From NCBI GenBank assembly GCA_017163975.1, contig JAFFSR010000227.1:3906001-3970000 (forward strand): DNA of 64,000 bases, in the 5' to 3' direction. Below are positions 40,173 to 52,261 of the stretch, piece by piece. The position numbers and the translations under genes are program-made. The notes under the pieces were generated by a model. It was not told where the DNA came from. It saw nothing but the letters and a program-made list of their open reading frames with translations, and made no database searches. Position 1 is the first letter of the stretch, and each line of letters begins with the position of its first letter. Source of the DNA: Anastatus disparis. Taxonomy: Eukaryota; Arthropoda; Insecta; Hymenoptera; Eupelmidae.

Positions 40173-40176
40173 TTAA

Positions 40177-40872
40177 GAGCAGGCCGCATTCGCTGTCCTT
40201 GTCTAATTGAGATTTTTGTTATTTACTAAAGTATCAATTGGTGTATCTGCTATTTGAAGGTTAAGCGCAATAGATATTATTATTACAAATATGTATGCAC
40301 AAGAAAAAAAAAATCTACTGATTTGTTTTTGAGAAAAGTAACACTGAAAAGGGGTTAGAACAGTGGTTGTACTCTATGGCGGCGAGTGGCGCTAGTATCG
40401 ATAGCGAACATTCATTGAAGTACGAGAGAGATGCTAGTGTTTTCTAGAGGATAATGAGTGCTCTCTGCGAGGTTTTGAGTGTTCTCCGCGATGTTTTTTG
40501 TTCGAAGAAATGAGCAGGTCTTCGCTCAGAGAATAATGAGTCTTCTCTAGAGACTACTGATTCGCATTTCGACGCGTAGGCTGACTGTATTCTAAAAATG
40601 ACACCGATTGTACCGTAGAGTACAGTCACAGTTCGCTTCCCTTTTCAGTGAAGGAACGCGAAAATATTATAAACATAAACTTTTACTTTGGCGTTCCTTA
40701 CTTTTCTGAAAAACAAAACAATAGAATTTTTTTTTCTTGTGCATAGATGTTCATAATAATAATATCTATTGCGCTCAACCTCTAATTTGAAGATACACCG
40801 ATTAATACTTGAGTAAATAACAAAAAACTCAATTTTTACTCAGTCGGTATCAGATTCTACTCCGGCCTGCTG
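40177..40872. mobile_element. Fold-back MITE with about 200-bp arms and TTAA target duplication
   Basis: Outer ends GAGCAGGCCG and CGGCCTGCTG are inverted with one mismatch and flanked by TTAA at 40173-40176 and 40873-40876. The arms (40177-40379 and 40613-40872) match over most of their length. The inner edge is TGTACTCTATGG versus its inverse with one change; a long central block contains GCGCAATAGATATTATTATT. The 233-bp middle has two 21-bp imperfect tandem units (40455-40475, 40476-40496) of the type TGAGTGYTCTCYGCGAKGTTT. TTAA duplication is characteristic of piggyBac and Kolobok superfamilies. No transposase is encoded, so movement would be in trans. Transcription across it would give a long imperfect hairpin RNA. 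Confidence 0.75.
40651..40699. mobile_element. 49-bp mini-palindromic insertion in the right arm
   Basis: The segment starts AAGGAACGC and ends GCGTTCCTT, a perfect 9-bp inverted repeat. The left arm has no counterpart: there CAGTG and ACTTTTC (read on the complementary strand) are separated only by TT. The fold-back element was therefore symmetric before this segment was gained, or the left copy was lost precisely. No clear direct target duplication borders it. Confidence 0.6.
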
Positions 40873-40876
40873 TTAA

Positions 40877-43309
40877 TGATTGATTATTTAATTAGGTCTT
40901 GATTGCTCCCATATACATTGGCAGATGTCATTCGAATTTGGCATTGGGAGTTGTAGCGAGCAAACTATTTGATTTTCGTTATAGCAAATGCTTTAACCGT
41001 CCAAATTATGTTACTATATACAACAAATATCAATATAAACATTAATTCATTAATGTAGAATGGAACCAGAGTAAACTTGAAATATGAGAATTCAAGTATT
41101 TTTTTATGGACTATATAAATTACTAGAATTAGGTAAATTAATTACATTATAAATTTACTGCTATTATCTAAATTTAAGATAAAACGTGTCACTTTAATTT
41201 GTCGAATTTTAAAATGATTACATCATCTCGACTTTTAGGTTCAAGAGAGAAAAAAAAAATTTGAAGCTTAATATTTTTTATAGGACGTATCACGAGATGT
41301 AGTAAAACGTCAAAATCCTCGAGTTTGTATAAAGTAAAGATGTTTTTTAGCGGCTAAAGTTATATCACGAGAGATGGAGAGAGGAGCTCAGGTGTGTTTT
41401 ACGTAGCAAATACGAGAGTACGTATACATTTTGACGGATGTCCCGGTCTACACGGGTTATAACGCATTTATTTCAAGTACCTTCTCCGTTTGCTTCTTCT
41501 GAAGAGTGTAAAAAGAAAACGAGATGAAGAAATTACTTTGGTAAAATGGAAAACAAAAACGGATAATCGATCAAGATAAAATTTAATGAATAAACGGGCA
41601 CATTACAACCGTTATTTCTCGTTTTGATGGAAAAAATATTTTCTTTAGAACTGTAATGTATCGTTGATTGATTACTTTTGAGTATTATGAAATATGAAAT
41701 GGATCGCGCTGGTTCTACGTATTGAAGGTGACGTTAAAAATAGATTAATAATGTTTTTAATTAGAACCGTATGACGGTTTGTATAAATAAAATTTTCCTC
41801 GATTTTCATTCAATATTATTCGCTTATAAAAGCAGAAAAACGAAGCTAATGAAATTTCATTTGTATTTAAATTTCCATCGTGGTAATTAAAAGTAGTTTA
41901 GTGAAATAATGCGCCTGGTATCCTGTAAAATTTTGAAATTGATATACACAATCAAGCGCTTTTTTTCTGTAATTATGAAAAATTTATCCCCGAAAATATT
42001 TATTATTCGCCCATGCATACTAATCTATGTGTTTGAATAAAAATTTAACTTTTAATTAGATCACTTTTTAATATTCCAGTTAAAATCTACAGAGCAATTT
42101 CGTTATTTTTGTAATGAAACACGAGATAAATTGACTAAAATTCTTGTTGAAAAAAAAAAGAAGAAGCTTTCCTTAAAAGTGTCTCGGAGAAAAAAAAACA
42201 TAAAGAAAAACAAGAAGCGAATGCTATATGAGCTGTATCCTTTTTATACAAACCCATTTACTCGTGTATACGCGTGAATACACGTTGATGCTTTTATATA
42301 CAAACATTGAAGGGAAGTTGAACAAAAAAAAATGAGAGAAGAAAAAACATGGCAAAAGAAAAAGTAGTAGCAGAAAGAAAGTAAAGGTGTACATATAGCA
42401 CACAGAAAAAAAGTAAAGAAAAGAATGAGAAAGAAACTGTTTAGAGGAGGTGGTGGTGGGGTAGTAGAAAGACATTGAGGGATGAGAATGTGGGGTGTTG
42501 GTACGTTGGGACCAAAAGGATACTACTTTGTCTTTCCGTGTCTCTTAGTTCTCTTCTTTTTTTTCTTGTTTTTTTTTTTTCTCTACGTAAATGTAAGCTC
42601 AATTCTCAAAGGACTCGGAATAAGTGCGCGGTATATACCAGCCAGCTACTATGTTGCCGTTTTCATTGAAACACTTTTTTGCTCTTAGAAGGATCAAGAA
42701 AGGCATGTCTACTGATACATGCTATCGTACGTCAAAGACGTTAGACTACTTCGTTTTTTTTTTCTCTTTTAATTTTCTTGATGCAACGAGATATAAAGAT
42801 ACGTCACTAACGTTAATGAAATTCTTAATGCTTTTTGTTGACGATCATAATATATTTCTTTTTTTTTTTGTTAAAGTATCGAGTAAACGATGTTTACAGA
42901 TATTTAAGCTTAAAACATGTTGTATATGTATCAGCATATATTTCTAATATTTTTCTAAACATTAATCATTATTTTTTATAAGCCAATTAATCATTTGAAT
43001 TTTCAGTTAAACCTTTTAAAAAGTAATCACGTATCATTAGTTTCCATACTAATTTGATTGTTATCATTGCTTCGGACATGGTAATTAATTTTGCACCATA
43101 CCACTTTGACCGTACGCACATTAACGCATTTAAAAAAGAAAAAATAGATAAGGTACCATAGGCTCTGCAGTTAGCGCTAATTCAGAAAATATATACAGCT
43201 AGGTGGGGTGCGAAATGTAGGGCGTCGAAATTCCCTTACGGGTATTCCTTAGGTATACGTGTATACACAGTACACGCAGTATAAGCGGGGACGATTAGTC
43301 CGTGATAAC
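40877..43309. other. AT-rich non-coding stretch
   Basis: No recognisable gene. Purine-rich sequence (about 42130-42470) gives overlapping Phe/Ser-rich frames on the minus strand. A G-rich run near 42445-42465 (GGAGGTGGTGGTGGGG) might form a two-tetrad quadruplex. From about 43140 GC content rises. Confidence 0.5.
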
Positions 43310-43313
43310 GAGT

Positions 43314-43335
43314 AATTAATGCTCGAGCATTAATT
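43314..43335. other. 22-bp perfect palindrome
   Basis: AATTAATGCTC joined directly to GAGCATTAATT, centred on CTCGAG. It lies in a GC-richer block just upstream of the short ORF at 43410. A dimeric factor site containing two TAAT homeodomain cores is possible; this is inference only. Confidence 0.7.
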
Positions 43336-43409
43336 AAAACACTAAGCTTACTCAGCCAACTAATGAAACGTTACGCGTGCAGAGAGAGCCAGAGAGGAGA
43401 GTGAGGGAA

Positions 43410-43580
43410 ATGGTAAGCAGCGCGGATGTGAAACCCTTTAAAACAAGGAAATACGTAGATGGAGCGTATAAGGAAGGAGGGATGGAGGTCGAAGCTTTTG
43501 CGGTATCTGAACCAAAACTATTTGAGAAGGGGGAGTCTTGTGTATATCCTCAACAACTAACACCTTTACTGGATATGTAA
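43410..43580 (+). CDS. Unrecognised small ORF in GC-richer patch
   Basis: An ATG frame of 56 codons ends at TAA 43578-43580. Its product is rich in Glu, Lys, Gly and Val, ends QLTPLLDM, and has no signal peptide or membrane segment. That composition is unlike the Ile/Phe/Tyr/Asn-rich chance frames elsewhere in the window, and the DNA is clearly richer in GC. The frame continues upstream to a GTG at 43377 through an Arg/Glu-rich stretch from GAGAGAGCC sequence. The ATG is followed by GGTAAGC, which also looks like a splice donor. I know no family for it, and it may be chance in regulatory DNA. Confidence 0.2.
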   Translation: MVSSADVKPFKTRKYVDGAYKEGGMEVEAFAVSEPKLFEKGESCVYPQQLTPLLDM

Positions 43581-45576
43581 ACCTGTGTAAAATTTGTAAC
43601 TTTGTATTACAGAAAGTTAGCTGGGGTTAATTTCAATGTTTTTATTTTTTTTAATGAAATTTAGTGTTATAATAGGGCTGGGCGAGTTGGAAATTCTAAA
43701 TGGATAGTTTAAGTTTGAATAATCAGTTGCAGCTTGAAATTCGAGGAAGTATGTTATTAAGAGTTTATTGGAGATTATTAGTGTATGTTTGAACAAATAA
43801 TTAGTGTATCAATGAAATTCAATGCTGCTATAATATACACTTTAGGTAAGACCGGTAACATAATTGTAAGGAGAATTGTAAGGGAAAGTTTTTCAAAGAA
43901 TTGTACTTTTCTCGTTACAATTTGCACCGACGGAAAATTTTTGAAAATCTGTACTTCGATTGCTATTTTCTATATGTATACATATCGATAAAATAAAAAA
44001 GAACAGGAACCAGAATATTTTGAATTTCACAACGTAAAACTATTTGCAATGGCTTGAAATGGTTTCGGTTAAGCGTTTGAAAGCAACTTATTTCACAACA
44101 ATGAAATTCAAATTCTTCTGACACTTTAGCGATTTTCACCGCTGGGTGTATACATTATTTTAAATTTAAATAGAAATACTGTCGATATTACAGCCTGCGT
44201 ATTGAAATCGTAATTTCCATTGGTATCGATTATTTTACCAATTATTGATCTATCGGTTGTCAATTTTTTAATGTTAAATTATTGTTATTTATTGAAATTA
44301 TAAATATTATTAAACTGTAGTAAATGTTATTAAACTTAGCAATTATTGTGAAAAATATTATTTTTTTCTTAAAGTTTTGATACGTAACGAAAAAATTGAC
44401 AGCAGACTATCTTGAAAATGCTAAATCAGGTTTGAGGTGGAAATATTGTTTGAATGCAATCGAAGGAAAGCGGCTCTATTGTGCGAACGCACTGTATATA
44501 ATCACGAATATACAAATTACACACACAGTATACTAAACTCCTTTTAAAAATACTGTGAACCACTCATTATGATTTGTACTTTATACCTATTGATAATGTG
44601 GATTTTCAAAATTTTGGAACCAATGTAAATCAGGCTGAACCGCATGTCTTTAAACAATTTTTCTCTACTACTTTATAAGTGATTTCATTCCGAAAATGAA
44701 TTGTAATCTAAATAATGCACGTAAATATTATAAAAATGAAAACTTAATAAGCGTAAAAAATAAAAAAAAAAGAGCTTTCTCTACAGTATTCTATTATCTT
44801 TTCACAAATACATGTTATGCTAATATAAATCTCTCTTTGTTAGAAAAACGTTAAATTAATGAGTATTACAAGGGAAATTACAGCTACTTGTTAATCTAAG
44901 TTTTTTGTAAGAAAGACAATTTACCGGCAAGATAGGAATAATGTTACTACAGTTTAAAGTAATACTATAATGCATAAAACATTTCTTTTTTTTTATAATG
45001 ACATAGATGAATAGAATTTCTTTAAAAGTAATCTATTTTCAAATGTATTTTAAATTAAGGATATGCGATTATACGTTAATTATTTAATAGTTTTAAGCTA
45101 AATTTAAAGTTTATAATAAATTTACCAATATTAAAAAATTTAGAATGGAAGATTCATTTAAATTCATTATAAAAATCACTTTATGCGTTTAAATTTGTTT
45201 GTGACAAACAAAACGATTGATCTTACATACTATTCTGTACTGTTTGGTTCATTTATTTTCACAAATCACAATGAATATATAACTTTTTCCTAGTTATGAA
45301 GTACTTTGAATTAATTATATTTTAAACAATCTTAGAAAATTTGAACTCGTTTGCTAAATGAGCTAAAACTAGATTACTCTTTTGAAAACATCCATTAGGG
45401 CAGTGTATTATCTAAATATTTTTCAATAAAAATTACTATTTAATAAGTTAACATAATCGACTGTATTAAGAATATTTAGTTTTGAAATCCATGAATTTCT
45501 CGGATAATTCGCACCAATTATAAAAGAGTTATTCAATTTATTTCAACGGTTAAATCATTTCAAAGTAATTGTAAAC

Positions 45577-45579
<3 letters not shown>

Positions 45580-45626
<47 letters not shown>
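45580..45626. repeat. (TA)n microsatellite
   Basis: More than twenty uninterrupted AT units. On the minus strand they produce a Tyr-Ile alternating tail in an otherwise meaningless frame. Confidence 0.92.
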
Positions 45627-45629
<3 letters not shown>

Positions 45630-46915
45630 ACATACAATTACACTAAATTTTGTACATTTAATAAATAAGGTATTATTCTCAATCATTAGCGACACGAATA
45701 AAGGATAAAACATAATGAAAAATAATGTCTTAACCACAACATCATTAGTGTTAAAACGGTTAATTAATTTCATCAAATCGGTTATTTCTACTGTTAAATC
45801 GCGTTTCGAAAGCAACAATAACCAAACTTTAATTAATCTCGTTCTCTTTCTTTTTTTATTGAATAATTGTTACTTTTATTGGACTTTAAAATCAAAGCGA
45901 GCATTACGTAAATTCAGAAATTTCGACACTTTGAAAAAAAGAATACTTTTGAACTTTTATGATCTTCGGCTGTTACGCGAATAGATATATTCGAGACCGC
46001 GCTGGAAAAAAAAGGTCCAGAGAGCTGCGATAAAAATAATCATTAAACACGAACGTTCGTATATGCAAAAAAAAAGAGCTAAAAACAACAGCGAAGAGTC
46101 GGTGTATATCGTATCAATCGAAAACTACAAAATAAGCCGAATGCAAGTGAGAGCCCGAAATTGGTGTACATAACGAAAATAGCTTATGCAGTTTCGAAAC
46201 GATCCCCATTTAAAACCAAAGGCGATGGGCTTGTATTTTTTTTTGTTTTGTTTATTTTTTAAAGGATACTTTGGAAAAGCCATTACATGCAATCCCTCGA
46301 GTATTTCGCGCCATCGAAAGCAATATAAACAAGAGAAATAATGAAAAAAAAAAGCGAAAAAGCTAAAAAAAAATCGAAAAAGTAGGTGCGATCGAGAAAG
46401 AGAAAAATAAGAAAGGCGCTGAGTATGATAAAATAAAGAAACGACAAAGGTGTGGATTTTCTCACGCTTACTATTGCATTGCCATTTCGAGGATTCTTTT
46501 CTCTTTCTTTTTCTTTAAAGTATTATACGTACGTATATATGTACGTTCGTGTACGTATGTATGTATGCGGGTATATAGGAGAAGATAGAAAAGTTCACAA
46601 AGTTCATAATGTAACCTATGCAATGTGCCGTGTAGCTGGCGGCAACGTTGTCGTCGTCTACGTCTACTTTGTCTGGTTCTATGTGTATGTGTGTGTGTGT
46701 GCTACGCCTCTATTTGCCTTACCATCGAGAGCCAAGCTACTACTAATATAGTAGGAAAAGTGCAGTAGAATAGAAGGAAAAATGTCTCGCTTATATGCCG
46801 TATAGCGTTAAAATACGCGTGTTTGGAATATCTCCCTACACTACTACGTGTGTATGTGTGTGTGGAAAATATTTCTTTTCACGTTTGAAATATTAATGTT
46901 ATGCTCTTTCTCTTG

Positions 46916-46935
46916 GGAGAGAGAGAGAGAGAGAG
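46916..46935. repeat. (GA)n microsatellite
   Basis: About ten GA units after TCTCTTGG; short inverted TCTC/GAGA sequence lies on either side of TTGG. Confidence 0.85.
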
Positions 46936-48691
46936 CAAAAGTTCTTTTAGCGTCGACAAATATTTAAACGAAATTTGCTAGTTACGTTTATGCGATGAAG
47001 TAGAGTGGATTTTTAGTAGCTACTTTAACAGCTTATGTCGTATAAGTTAAAAGGAAAATATCAAATGTTTACCGATTGTTTTTTTTTTCTCGGTTATTCT
47101 TATGGATATTACTTCGGATATGTTGCTCGCTTTCTTTTTCGTTAGAGTAATTGCGATTATACAATATTAGCTGGAAATTACGCGAATAATTGTACACTAA
47201 AATATTTATACAATTCAAACGTGTATACTCCAATTTTAATTAGTACAGTAGATTAGGATTTTTTTAATGTACACCATTTTATGATTTCAATAGTCATTAA
47301 ATTGTTTTCTATGCTTGTTAAGTATATTAGCTTAATATGATGTTATATTTCACATTAATTATTTATAAAATAGTACATTTCTAACTATTATAACAACTTA
47401 ACAATTTTTCCTTTCCGACAAATCCTTTTTGTTTTTTTGCATTCTGTATATCATTATTTTACAAGAATAATGACCAGTAATGATGATCATTAACTTTCCG
47501 TACCATTCATCCTCTTACTGCAGTACATGCAAAAGAAACGACTAATTTCGTGATTTTAAATCAAAGAGGCAACTTTCATGAAATCATTAACGTCACCTCA
47601 GGCCAGCGAAAAAAAAACTCCCCTCAATCTTGGCTCGATAAAAAGAAAAAGATTCGAAATAAAAAAAAAAGCTCAAACTTTCCCTAATCCACATCTTGGA
47701 GCTGTTAACAAATTGCCTTCATAATACACAAGCGAATGCTGCACTTTCCCAGGTCGAAATAATGCAAGGAGAGCTCGGCAAGGCCCAACTTAGCAAAAAG
47801 TGGGGAAAGTAGTTGGAATACACGGAGATAGAAAGAAGAAGAAGAAGAAAAAAAAAGAACCGTAAAGTAAGAGAGAAAAAAAAAAGAGGCAAAGGCAGAG
47901 TCGTTGGTAGTAGTGCAAAACCAAAGATGAAAAGGAGTGTCTTCTTTTATATGCTTGGGCTCTATTGCTGCTGGTTACTGATTGCTCTTATATGCCTTCT
48001 CTCTCTCTCTCTTTCTTTTATGTGTATACCGTAAGGCTCTCTCGGTTAGATGTAGCTTATATTCACTATGTCGGGTCAATGAACACACTCTACTCTCTTC
48101 TTGCCGCCTTTGGTATATATAAGACACGTCTTTTCCCTTTTTTGTTCTACATACACATTAATATATGGTATATACGTACACGTACAAACTTATATTGCCA
48201 GTCAAACAATATACGGCTCCATACGAGCGTAGAGAGTATATGTTTGTGTGTTTATACGAAAGGAAGTCGAGGTGAGAATCAACAAAATTGTATTGCCGAT
48301 GTCGTTTATTCAAGTCGCGGGAATGGAATAAGGTTCAGCGAGAAAACGCAAAAGAAGGGCAGAGATGAAAATCTTTGAGGATGATTCTTTTGTTGTTTTA
48401 ACCCAAGGCAATAAAGTATCATGAAGATATAGATAAACAAGAATTATTTTGTTCTCGTGTAGGCGCATCTGAGCTAGGATTTTTTTTATTTTCAATCATA
48501 TCGTTTCATTTGGTATTGTAAGCTCAAATCGTAATTGGATGAACTATTAATTTCGTATAGTTGCATATATTATATGCGTGGGAATGATCAGTTTTAATAA
48601 GTTACCGGGCAAAAAATTTTTATCTTTTGCTCTTTTTAAAATTAATTTTTCATTATCTTGATTTATTCGGTCTATTTTAATAGTGCTATAG

Positions 48692-48891
48692 GGAGTCGGT
48701 CTGTGGCTCATTCGGTAGAGCGTTGGATTGGTAATCTCGAGGTTCCGAGTTCGAATCCCGCTTTCGGCCGATTGATACAAGCACCACTGTACGTTACATG
48801 TGCTTTGTTCACCAACACACTTACGAGCTCCGTCGCTGATTAGCATAGCAATAATAGCATAGCATAAATATAGCGACGTTAAAAAAAAAAA
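48692..48891 (+). mobile_element. tRNA-derived SINE, copy 4, perfect target duplication
   Basis: Family member bounded by a perfect 13-bp duplication, AATAGTGCTATAG, at 48679-48691 and 48892-48904. The tRNA head has TGGCTCATTCGG (A-box, one change) and AGTTCGAATCC (B-box). Its anticodon-like loop TTGGTAA differs from CGTAA in other copies. The 3' hairpin CGTCGCT/AGCGACG is intact and the tail is A12 after GCGACGTT. The clean tail and exact duplication mark it as the youngest-looking copy. It has the short AGCACC form of the body. Confidence 0.92.
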
Positions 48892-51274
48892 AATAGTGCT
48901 ATAGAATCTTTTTCTCCATTTTTTGGTTCAAATTTCAATACTCATAAAATCGTGTTTTCTAAGCTAAAGTGAAAAAAAGTATCACATTGTTTAAAGTAAA
49001 AAAATAAGTATCAAATTGTATGTAAATAATTTACCGTAACATTGTATTCACAATGCGAACTTTCATATTTTATTAAAATTATTACACGTATGAGAAATTT
49101 TCGAAAATCTAGAAATCCGATTTATCTACATTGTTAAAGGTTCTAATAGCCTAGCGTGGGAAGGTGTCAACGATAATGAGTCCGTGTTAAATATTAGGAA
49201 GTAAATTTAAATGAACGCGTAATATTCCAAAGCACGTAAACAAAAAGTAGTTTTATTTTGAAGAGCAATTCTTTCACTAATTTCTCGCTAAAAAGTGATT
49301 TACATAAGTGATAAATTGAGCAATAAAACGTTAGAAGCGTAAGGCTGCAATTAGGTTATAATCACAGAACGCTTGATTACACGTGAAAACTCAATTTGTT
49401 TTCTATTAATCCAAAACTACGTTTTAGAATCGTCGAAATTAATTATCTGCTAATGGATAAACATTTACTAGTAAACGAAAAAATATCAATAATAATGTTT
49501 AATTCTATGTTTTTCTTACAATATCTAAACTAATGCTTTGAAAAAAATGTTAATAATGTATATTAATGTAGTTACTGTGATATTCATTAATTACAAATTT
49601 CTTCTTATATGTTCATTTTGTTACGTAAAGAATATTTAAAATATAAAAACACTTTATTCAAATTTTTATGATTATTATTTGGAAATATTTAATAAAGATT
49701 GTTCGAAAAATAAATTTAAAAGCTTCAGCACTGTTACTTTTATTACATTAAAAACATTTCATTTTCAGCTATATCAATTTGCGTCTCGATCAGCATATTG
49801 TCTACATCTATTACGTGCAATGCGCTTTCTTTCGAATTTCACTAACATTTGTAACGCCGAAGTTTATAACATCCATAAAATTTTTCGATACTTTGCACAA
49901 CCATCAAACATTATAAAATACAGCAATAAATCGGCGAAATAATATTTCAAACTATAAAATTTAATTTTCATTACAATAAGATATGATTCATCATTACATA
50001 ATAGGATTTTGTACATTTCACCGAGCTCACAATACTTTCAAAAACGAAATCCAAAAAAAAATTTTAGTGCACGTAATTCCATTCACCGTATACAAATAGA
50101 ATTTTGAAACATATTTTCTTATCTCGAAGTATTGATCAAATTTGTATTTAAATTATGCATGTGATTATAATTAACATTAATTATTAATCATTAGTTGAAA
50201 ATCAATGCAAAATAATTTTTGCGTTTTTTTATGCTTATAAAACAATGAGGAAAGTTTTGAACAATTTCGTCTCAAAACAATTAGCACCTTTTTAATCCGT
50301 TGAAATCACACCTCAAAATAATTACGTTAAGCTCACAAGTAGCAAGACAAGTTCAAATTTAAGTCATACGTCCTAAGCTACAGAGTGTACGACAAAATTC
50401 AAACTTTCTGTAGAGTCTTTTGGACTTATAGTGACCTCAACGGGTTAAGTACGAAATAAATGTAGGTCATAAACTTTAAAAACTACATTGAAACAGGAAC
50501 AATTTATCATTTTTTTTAAATATACACATATACATATACATGCATAAATATACATACGTTAGTTATTTTTTTGGATTTACTAACAGATAAGCATAACATT
50601 CGGGTAGTTCCCTCGTAAAATTCGTCTTTTTCTTTTTACGGTGGCACTTAGTTTCTCTTCCGTTTAGTTTCTTTAGTAGCCTGCCAGATCCAGATTTGTT
50701 CTGTAGATGTGTTGTGTATACATCTGGCGTGTGTGCAAGTACGTATGTATGTTTATCCGAACATTAAACGGGTTTATTATCCGTGATGCAATTTTTGAAA
50801 AACTTAGTTGTTTTGTTCTTGAATGCGCATTATAATAGCCGAGGAATGGCTTGTGTATAGCATTGAATGAGGTAAGTTTTTGATGCTACTAAATTTTAGC
50901 ATCGAATTTTCCTTTTCTATTGCTATATTGAGGTCGAGAGTTTACTCGGTACAAACTTGAGAGAGTAATGTAAATTTTCGAGTATTCGAGCGCTATTATT
51001 AGGATATATTTATAATATATATTTTATGCAATATTCACTACGGTAAGGTTGAATTTTATTTCGCCTTTAATTAAAATATAAATAAAATTTTATTTAAAAA
51101 ATATGATGAATAATGTGTTATTTAACAAAATATTTGACTTTTTTTATAAAAAATAAAACTGTCCAATATATTATTTGGATAATAATTTTCGAATTTCATA
51201 TTGTTTATATTTTAGAATTTTTTATTTTAAATTTTGTATTTTTTTTATATTTGGTAAATTAAATTTAATAGAAT

Positions 51275-51570
51275 CCTTTTTGAAAAATATTATTTAAATA
51301 AGGATTGCTAATATTTATTTAAAAATTTCATTTTCTATTATGTTGAACCTCTTTCATATTCTTTTATATTCATCTCAATTTTTAGAAAATTAATAAATTT
51401 AATATTCTATATACATTATAATTTTTGAATTTTATATTTTTAATTTTGTTTAATCAGGTCCTTTTTTGAAAATATTATTTAAATAACAATTGTTGAAGTT
51501 TATTTTAAAATTTCATATTCTTTTATGTTCAAATTCTTTTATATCTTCATCTCAATTTTTGTTTGACCAT
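51275..51570. repeat. Degenerate tandem duplication, period about 186 bp
   Basis: CCTTTTTGAAAAATATTATT near 51275 and CCTTTTTTGAAAATATTATT near 51460 open two similar blocks. Both continue with ATTTAAATAA, TTTATTTAAAA/TTTATTTTAAA, a Phe-codon-like TTC run and CATCTCAATTTTT in the same order. Sequence upstream of the first block also resembles the end of that block. Because the region is T-rich, some similarity is compositional. Confidence 0.45.
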
Positions 51571-52224
51571 CTAAATATTTTTTTAAAGAAACTGTTTTTT
51601 TTATCTTTTATATTACTTTTTTTTAATTAAATTTTTTTTCATTTCCTTTAGTTTTAATTTATTTTTTTCTGAACAAAAATTATTTTTATTAATGTGAATA
51701 CTTAAAATTTTGCCTTATTTTCTTAATATAACCTCTTAATTTTTCTTAAACTTAATTTTCGTTTCATAATAATAATCTACAAACAGTTCCGTTAGAAATA
51801 ATTTTAAAAATTGTAGTTAATTAATCCTGGTTAATAATATTGCCAATACTATATGAATTCCAATACACAAAAGTGTATGTTATATGCTTTAACCAATAAT
51901 TTACATTATTATCAATGATAAAATTTTTAATATTATATTGCAAAATATCTCATTAAAATATAAATAAAATAATTTTTTTTCATAAACGCTCATCAAAATT
52001 AATAATATGTATGAAAAGATTTCTAAAAATAAATGAAGTTCATTAAACTTTTGAAAAAGTCAGTAAAAGAAAAAAAAAGAAGGTCGAGCAACAGTTCAAG
52101 AAAGTTAAAGCCATAGTAACTTGAAGATTATCATTCAAAGCATATTCATAGCATTACGAGTGGAAACTGGCGCATCAAGAAATGAGCTAAGTTCACGTAG
52201 AACTTCCGTCTTCAATGTGTCTGC

Positions 52225-52227
<3 letters not shown>

Positions 52228-52260
<33 letters not shown>
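52228..52260. repeat. (CT)n microsatellite
   Basis: About sixteen CT units, followed by CTTCGCTCCTCC. The 74-codon frames on both strands here depend on it. Confidence 0.92.

Positions 52261-52261
<1 letters not shown>

Larger units (their letters stand above)
43581..48678. other. AT-rich non-coding stretch with microsatellites
   Basis: No recognisable gene. It holds (TA)n at 45580-45626, TACG/TATG-rich sequence near 46529-46568, a TG tract near 46682-46700, (GA)n at 46916-46935 and a (TC)n tract near 47999-48013. The longest frame in the window (137 codons, 47965-48378) starts at a non-ATG codon and runs through the TC tract; I do not count it as a gene. Confidence 0.55.

Noticed and set aside
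42444..42466. G-quadruplex
   Set aside because: Mostly GG runs, enough for at best a weak two-tetrad structure.
47965..48378. Longest open frame in the window, 137 codons, plus strand
   Set aside because: It starts at a non-ATG codon, runs through a (TC)n microsatellite coding Ser/Leu, and shows no motif or splice context.
48547..48846. Minus-strand 99-codon frame with a Gly-Ile-Arg-Thr-Arg-like segment
   Set aside because: It is antisense translation of the tRNA-like head of SINE copy 4. The same peptide pattern arises at 37103-37407.
50865..50880. Plus-strand donor GAG/GTAAGT
   Set aside because: No polypyrimidine tract or acceptor close upstream and no coding frame; single donors like this occur by chance.
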